Translations under genes and position numbers: made by a program
The notes under the pieces: generated by a model
Databases searched by the model: none
Told to the model about the DNA's origin: nothing
Seen by the model: only the letters and a program-made list of their open reading frames with translations
From: Faecalicatena fissicatena
Lineage (GTDB): Bacteria; Bacillota; Clostridia; Lachnospirales; Lachnospiraceae
DNA length: 26,501 bases
Assembly (NCBI GenBank): GCA_001028025.1
Contig: LDAQ01000071.1
Coordinates: 1 to 26,501 of the forward strand
Direction: 5' to 3'
Part shown: one piece after another, positions 22,380 to 26,501 of the stretch
How the letters are laid out: each line of letters opens with the position of its first letter
Numbering within the stretch: position 1 is the first letter of the stretch

Positions 22380-23435
22380 ATGAAGCTAAAAACAAAACTG
22401 GTTATTGCATTTATGACGCTGATGATTCTGTCAACGCTTTTTACTACGGTTGCGGTGCATACGTTTGCCCCCAGGGAGATCGGCGAATACCAGCAGCTGT
22501 ATCTGCTGGTTGTCTTTATGACGGCTGCGCTGCTGATTTACTGGATTTACAGGACGGTGTCCGTTCCGCTGGCGAAGCTGCAGCGGGGGGCCAGGAATAT
22601 CAAGGAAGGGAATCTTGATTTTGAGATTAAAAGTGAAACGGATGATGAGATCGGGCAGCTGTGCCGGGATTTTGAGGAGATGCGTCTGCGTCTAAAAGCG
22701 AATGCAGAGGATAAGATTGCATATGATAGAGAGAATAAGGAATTGATCAGTAATATTTCACACGATCTGAAGACTCCGATTACGGCGATTAAAGGCTATG
22801 TCGAAGGGATCATGGATGGTGTGGCGGATACGCCGGAAAAGATGGACAGATACATCAAAACAATATACAATAAGGCTAATGAGATGGATTTGCTTATCAA
22901 TGAGCTGACGCTGTACTCGAAGATTGATACGAACCGTATTCCTTATAATTTTACGACCATATCGGCCAGGCAGTATTTTGGCGACTGTGCGGACGACCTG
23001 TCTCTGGAGTTGGACGCAAAAGGTGTGGAATTCACATACCGCAATTATGTGGAGACGGATTCAAAGGTGATTGTGGATCCGGAGCAGCTTCGGCGTGTTA
23101 TTAATAATATTGTGACAAATTCCCTGAAATATATGGATAAGCCAGCAGGGAAGATTACGATGAGTTTAAAGGATGTGGGTGATTTTATCCAGGTGGAGCT
23201 TGGGGATAATGGAAAAGGAATCGCCGCTAAGGATTTACCGTATATATTCAACAGGTTTTACCGTACGGATGCTTCACGGAATTCTTCCAAGGGCGGAAGT
23301 GGTATCGGACTTTCCATCGTCCAGAAGATTGTGGAAGAGCATGGCGGTAAGATTTGGGCGACCAGTGAGGACGGGGTTGGAACAACAATGTATTTTGTAA
23401 TTAGAAAATATCAGGAGGTACCGTTGGATGAGTAA
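22380..23435 (+). CDS. Sensor histidine kinase with HAMP domain
   Basis: A 351-residue membrane kinase. Two membrane segments (about 7-27 and 39-58) enclose only about 11 residues outside the cell, so it has no real extracellular sensor domain. A HAMP linker (about 59-110) follows, then the H-box ISHDLKTPITAIKGY with phosphorylated His128, the N-box VINNIVTNSLKY, G1 LGDNGKGI, F-box FNRFYRTD and G2 GGSGIGLSIVQKI. The start at 22380 has GAGGAAA 3-9 nt upstream; the longer in-frame reading from 22314 begins inside the metK terminator and is rejected. Its stop overlaps the response-regulator start by 8 nt, so the pair is translationally coupled. The signal is unknown; membrane or cell-wall state is a common input for this short-loop class. 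Confidence 0.94.
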   Translation: MKLKTKLVIAFMTLMILSTLFTTVAVHTFAPREIGEYQQLYLLVVFMTAALLIYWIYRTVSVPLAKLQRGARNIKEGNLDFEIKSETDDEIGQLCRDFEEMRLRLKANAEDKIAYDRENKELISNISHDLKTPITAIKGYVEGIMDGVADTPEKMDRYIKTIYNKANEMDLLINELTLYSKIDTNRIPYNFTTISARQYFGDCADDLSLELDAKGVEFTYRNYVETDSKVIVDPEQLRRVINNIVTNSLKYMDKPAGKITMSLKDVGDFIQVELGDNGKGIAAKDLPYIFNRFYRTDASRNSSKGGSGIGLSIVQKIVEEHGGKIWATSEDGVGTTMYFVIRKYQEVPLDE

Positions 23436-24120
23436 GAAAATTTTGATTATCGAAGACGAGGAAAGCATTGCTGACCTCGAGAAGGACTACCTGGAGCTCA
23501 GCGACTTCGAGGTGTCCGTGGCGAATGATGGAGAGATAGGGCGCAGGAAGGCTCTGGAAGAGGATTTTGACCTGATTATCCTGGATCTGATGCTGCCGGG
23601 AGTGGACGGTTTTGAGATCTGCCGGCAGGTGCGTGACCAGAAGAACACACCGATCATTATGGTATCCGCAAAGAAGGATGACATTGACAAGATCCGGGGT
23701 CTGGGCCTCGGAGCAGATGACTATATGACAAAGCCATTCAGCCCGAGTGAGCTTGTGGCGCGGGTAAAGGCACATCTGGCACGTTATGAAAGGCTGATCG
23801 GCAGTAACGTGGAAGAGAATGAAATCATAGAAATAAGAGGGCTTAAGATCGATACAACTGCAAGACGTGTGTGGGTGAATGGAGAAGAGAAGTCCTTTAC
23901 CACGAAGGAATTCGATCTGCTGACATTCCTTGCAGGGCATCCGAACCATGTATATACGAAAGAAGAGCTGTTCCAGGAGATCTGGGATATGGAATCAATC
24001 GGAGATATTGCCACCGTCACGGTGCATATCAAGAAAATCCGTGAGAAGGTGGAGTATGATACCTCCCATCCGCAGTATATTGAGACGATCTGGGGCGTGG
24101 GGTACCGGTTTAAAGTCTAA
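23428..24120 (+). CDS. OmpR/PhoB-family response regulator
   Basis: A 230-residue response regulator. The receiver domain (1-120) has the acidic pocket IIEDEE, phospho-acceptor Asp53 in IILDLMLPG and the KPF lysine in DDYMTKPFSP. The C-terminal winged helix (about 130-228) shows FTTKEFDLLTFLAGHPNHVYTKEEL and TVTVHIKKIREKVEYD...YIETIWGVGYRFKV, typical of the OmpR/PhoB class. It overlaps the kinase gene by 8 nt and is surely its partner. No obvious target operator can be picked out in the window. Confidence 0.96.
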   Translation: MSKKILIIEDEESIADLEKDYLELSDFEVSVANDGEIGRRKALEEDFDLIILDLMLPGVDGFEICRQVRDQKNTPIIMVSAKKDDIDKIRGLGLGADDYMTKPFSPSELVARVKAHLARYERLIGSNVEENEIIEIRGLKIDTTARRVWVNGEEKSFTTKEFDLLTFLAGHPNHVYTKEELFQEIWDMESIGDIATVTVHIKKIREKVEYDTSHPQYIETIWGVGYRFKV

Positions 24121-24126
24121 AAGGAA

Positions 24127-24188
24127 AGTTTCACTGAAACTGCAGAAGTATACTGCACGACCTGAACAAGTCGATAAACTGTTTTTTT
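24127..24188 (+). terminator. Cluster of small hairpins before a T7 run
   Basis: Three adjacent stems occur in 47 nt: AGTTTC/GAAACT (24127-24132/24136-24141), TGCAG/CTGCA (24141-24145/24153-24157) and CGAC/GTCG (24158-24161/24170-24173). An alternative outer helix AGTTT/AAACT (24127-24131/24176-24180) closes the set. G plus seven Ts follows. It lies between convergent genes and is most simply a multi-branched terminator for the two-component operon. Confidence 0.45.
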
Positions 24189-24229
24189 GTTTTGCTAAAA
24201 CTACAGTCTCTGCTGTTCGGTATGAATCC

Positions 24230-25114
24230 TTATAATTCTTCTTCCCTGCACTTTTTCAGAAATTCAACCGGTGTATATAACGTATACTTCTTAAAAACAG
24301 TGGAAAAATAGCTGCTGGTCGTAAAATTCAGAAGCATTGCAGTCTCGGTTACTGAGTTCCCTTCCCGTAAAAGCGTTTTTGAATATTCGATTTTCTGCTG
24401 GTTAATAAAATGTCTGGGAGCAATGCCGAGCTGTTTTTTAAACTTCTGTTTGAATTGCGAGCAGGACAGATTTGCCAGGGAAGCCAGTTGATCCAGAGAC
24501 AATTCAGAAGTTATATTTTCCAATATATAGTCCAGCACCTTTATGATATCCGTAGAGAGCTGCGAAGGTTCCTTCTGGGAGTACATAATAATGAGATGAA
24601 GAAATAATTGCAGCAGGGAGCTGGTCAGCTGTTTATCAGCGCCCTCCAGTGCCAGTTCAAAGGCCCTTTCCATCAGCGGGAGGGTCTTTTTGATTTCCGT
24701 ACGGATCACATGACGGGGGATGGCTTTCAGTTTCACAATCAGGTCATGTGCAGCTTCCTGGTTCAGGAATAAAAAATGATGTTCATCGCTGATATCAAGC
24801 TGGAACCAGTAAAGCTCGCCGGTTGTAACGGGAACCTGGTTGGTGCCGTGTACCTCATCCGGGTGGGAAACGAAAACTTCTCCACCGGAGAAGGGATAAT
24901 TTTCCTCCAGAGTAGAAAAAGAAAAAGTCCCCTGGGCCGGCATGGAAAACTCGAAAGCGTCATCATGGCAATGCCAGGTAAGAGAAGGAATCGCATTATA
25001 AAGCACGTGATGTCCGAATATGCGGACGCCGGGAATGTGAAGCTCCTGTTCGGTCAGCACCACCCTGTCCTTAGTATAGAGATAGTCATCATGCCAGATT
25101 GGAAAAGAATCCAT
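24230..25114 (-). CDS. AraC-family transcriptional regulator
   Basis: A 294-residue regulator on the minus strand. The N-terminal half is a cupin-like sensor (WHCHDDAFEFSMPAQGTFSF; GGEVFVSHPDEVHGT) as in AraC-type sugar regulators. The C-terminal 100 residues hold two helix-turn-helix units (ELSLDQLASLANLSCSQFKQKFKKQLG and SVTETAMLLNFTTSSYFSTVFKKYTLYTPVEF). AGGAGGG precedes the ATG. It is transcribed away from the URO-D-type gene at 25253 and probably controls it: the shared 138-bp region has a perfect -10 but no clear -35 for that gene, as often seen at activator-dependent promoters. The effector is unknown. Confidence 0.92.
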   Translation of the reverse strand: MDSFPIWHDDYLYTKDRVVLTEQELHIPGVRIFGHHVLYNAIPSLTWHCHDDAFEFSMPAQGTFSFSTLEENYPFSGGEVFVSHPDEVHGTNQVPVTTGELYWFQLDISDEHHFLFLNQEAAHDLIVKLKAIPRHVIRTEIKKTLPLMERAFELALEGADKQLTSSLLQLFLHLIIMYSQKEPSQLSTDIIKVLDYILENITSELSLDQLASLANLSCSQFKQKFKKQLGIAPRHFINQQKIEYSKTLLREGNSVTETAMLLNFTTSSYFSTVFKKYTLYTPVEFLKKCREEEL

Positions 25115-25146
25115 AACAGCCCTCCTGATAAAGCGTGTATTTAAAT

Positions 25147-25196
25147 TTGTACGTTGTATGCAATTGGTAGCAGTACAATTTTAGAAATTATATAAT
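25147..25196 (+). promoter_or_regulatory. Activator-type promoter region of the second URO-D gene
   Basis: TATAAT at 25191-25196 lies about 57 bp before the start codon, without a recognisable -35 at 16-18 bp. Upstream, TTGTAC (25147-25152) and GTACAA (25173-25178) form an inverted repeat spaced about 26 bp centre to centre. This is a candidate AraC-type binding region. Confidence 0.4.
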
Positions 25197-25252
25197 ACGG
25201 GAAAAGAGAAGTCAATATTAACAAAAAAATTATAATCAAGGAGGAATAAAAA

Positions 25253-26305
25253 ATGTTTGAACCGGATTATCGTAATATCATGAACAGCGCATGGAACAGA
25301 GAGGCAGAGAGGCTGCCACTATATGAACACAATGTAGCCCCTGACAAGATCGGAGAGATTACAGGTGTGGATATGCTGTCCCTGTTCGAGGGAGATGACA
25401 AAGACATCCATGAATTTTTCCGTGTATACTGCAACTTTTTTAAAGATCACGGATATGACGTCGTGACTTTCGAGAACTGTATTGGCAAGATTATGCCCGG
25501 CGCAGGCGCACTGGGAGACAGCCGGGTGATACCGGTTATTCAGGACGAGGATGATTTCAAGGCATACCCATGGGATGAGCTGGAAGAGCGTTATTTCCAG
25601 GAATATGGAAAATATTTCGGTGCACTCAGGGATGAGATGCCGGAAGGGATGAAGGCAATCGGCGGTGTCGGAAACGGCATTTTCGAATGCGTGCAGGATC
25701 TGACAGGCTTTGAGGGACTTTGCTACATTGCAGCAGACGATGAAGAATTATATCAGGCGCTGTTTCAGAAGGTAGGGGAGACAAACTTAAGAATCTGGAA
25801 AAGATTTATGAAAGAATACGGTGATATATACTGCGTTCTCAGGTTCGGTGATGATCTGGGATATAAGAGCAGTACGATGCTTTCCACAGATGATGTCAGG
25901 AATCTGATTTTACCGCAGTACAAACCAATTGTAGACCTGGTACACAGCTATAAAAAGCCATTTCTTCTGCATTCCTGCGGCAGGATATTCGATGTAATGG
26001 GAGACCTGATAGAGAAGGTTGGGATTGATGCAAAGCATTCCAATGAAGACCAGATTGCCCCATTTCCGGTCTGGGTGGAAAAGTATGGAGATAAAATCGG
26101 TAATTTCGGCGGTGCTGATGTAGATGTGGTATGTAACTATTCGAAACCAGAACTCAAAGAGTACATACTGGATGTTATTGCAAAGAGCAAAAATCATGGA
26201 GGGTTTGCCTTCGGGACTGGGAATTCCATTCCGTCTTATGTCCCGGCAGAAAGCTATCTGAATATGATAGAGATCGTGCGGGAGTACCGGGGGGACTTCA
26301 AGTAG
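25253..26305 (+). CDS. Uroporphyrinogen decarboxylase-superfamily protein with HxCG motif (methyltransferase-like)
   Basis: A 350-residue protein of the URO-D/MtaA fold. The conserved LLHSCGRIFDVMGDLI places His240 and Cys242 at the zinc-ligand positions of corrinoid methyltransferases such as MtaA. Cys294 in GGADVDVVCNYS could be a third ligand. IDAKHSNEDQI and the C-terminal GGFAFGTGNSIPSYVP segment are typical of the uncharacterised clostridial members of PF01208. The haem-pathway arginine signatures of HemE are not evident. AAGGAGGAA precedes the start. It is divergent from an AraC-type regulator and no corrinoid protein or activator gene is nearby. A role in demethylating a small plant- or host-derived compound is plausible but unproven. 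It is a different subfamily from the protein at 8670. Confidence 0.82.
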   Translation: MFEPDYRNIMNSAWNREAERLPLYEHNVAPDKIGEITGVDMLSLFEGDDKDIHEFFRVYCNFFKDHGYDVVTFENCIGKIMPGAGALGDSRVIPVIQDEDDFKAYPWDELEERYFQEYGKYFGALRDEMPEGMKAIGGVGNGIFECVQDLTGFEGLCYIAADDEELYQALFQKVGETNLRIWKRFMKEYGDIYCVLRFGDDLGYKSSTMLSTDDVRNLILPQYKPIVDLVHSYKKPFLLHSCGRIFDVMGDLIEKVGIDAKHSNEDQIAPFPVWVEKYGDKIGNFGGADVDVVCNYSKPELKEYILDVIAKSKNHGGFAFGTGNSIPSYVPAESYLNMIEIVREYRGDFK

Positions 26306-26501
26306 GGATTTAGCGAACGAGCTTTAGTCTCGGGGGTGGATGGAGGGGGCGCTTACCGTGATCCGGGACGGACTGTGAAAAACACCTGTCCTGTTGGAAA
26401 TGCAGCCGCTGCGCCAAGCAGCAGTAAGAGGAAATCCGCAAAATCAGCGCGAAAAAAGCTGCTTCCGAAGCAGCTTTTTAGAGTGCGCCTGGCATGGGCA
26501 G
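26306..26501 (+). terminator. 3' region with intrinsic terminator at 26453-26479
   Basis: AAAAAGCTGCTT (26453-26464) and AAGCAGCTTTTT (26468-26479) form a perfect 12-bp hairpin with As before and Ts after, so it works on both strands. Bases 26306-26450 contain no gene but some local pairing, such as GGAC-T-GTG with CAC-CT-GTCC around AAAAA (about 26370-26395). I can name no RNA family for it. Confidence 0.8.

Noticed and set aside
24127..24188. tRNA-like cloverleaf
   Set aside because: Stems are too short, and no anticodon arm, T-loop consensus or 3' end pattern is present.
26330..26450. Possible cobalamin riboswitch before the end of the window
   Set aside because: The conserved B12-box and core blocks are not found in order on the + strand; left as unexplained structure.

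Overview
The window reads as chromosomal DNA of a gut-type Firmicute, most likely a Lachnospiraceae/Clostridia member. The evidence is strong AGGAGG ribosome sites, sigma-A-type promoters with 17-bp spacers, an S-box (SAM-I) riboswitch before metK, an HPr with both His15 and Ser46, and the general look of the proteins. I name no genus. Nearly all genes are on the + strand. No rRNA, tRNA, CRISPR array, insertion sequence or phage gene was seen.

Bases 1-18,300 look like one functional block for uptake and breakdown of an uncommon pentose, probably of the L-xylulose/L-lyxose type. Unit 1 (151-1744) is a DeoR-type regulator and an AraD-type L-ribulose-5-phosphate 4-epimerase. Unit 2 (1924-3003) is a LacI-type regulator. 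Unit 3 (3469-13492) is a long operon: RhaM-like mutarotase, ribose-type ABC importer (lipoprotein, double ATPase, two permeases), a URO-D-fold protein, FucU-like mutarotase, an unassigned cupin protein (candidate sugar isomerase) and a LyxK-like FGGY kinase. Unit 4 (13779-18274) is a small membrane protein, HPr, Enzyme I, a UlaE-type L-xylulose-5-phosphate 3-epimerase and an orphan beta-propeller protein. Together kinase, 3-epimerase and 4-epimerase would turn L-xylulose into D-xylulose-5-phosphate. The cupin is the best candidate for making the ketose from an imported aldose. The actual sugar is an inference.

Regulation is unusually readable. Four near-identical sites (consensus AGAAAAACGTTTTTCT) lie around a TTGACA/TATGAT promoter ahead of unit 3 and again inside that operon before the cupin gene, which fits the neighbouring LacI-type protein. 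Unit 3 also has an 8-codon leader ORF overlapping the first start codon, a degenerate 15-nt tandem repeat and hairpin before the binding-protein gene, and a GC-rich stem-loop after it.

Bases 18,300-24,200 look like ordinary chromosome: a membrane-anchored CapA-family protein, a Bar-like GNAT acetyltransferase, a SAM-I riboswitch with metK, and a histidine kinase/response regulator pair with overlapping genes. Bases 24,230-26,305 hold a divergent pair: an AraC-type regulator (- strand) and a second URO-D-superfamily protein with an HxCG metal motif (+ strand). The two URO-D-fold proteins belong to different subfamilies, and neither has a corrinoid-protein partner in the window.
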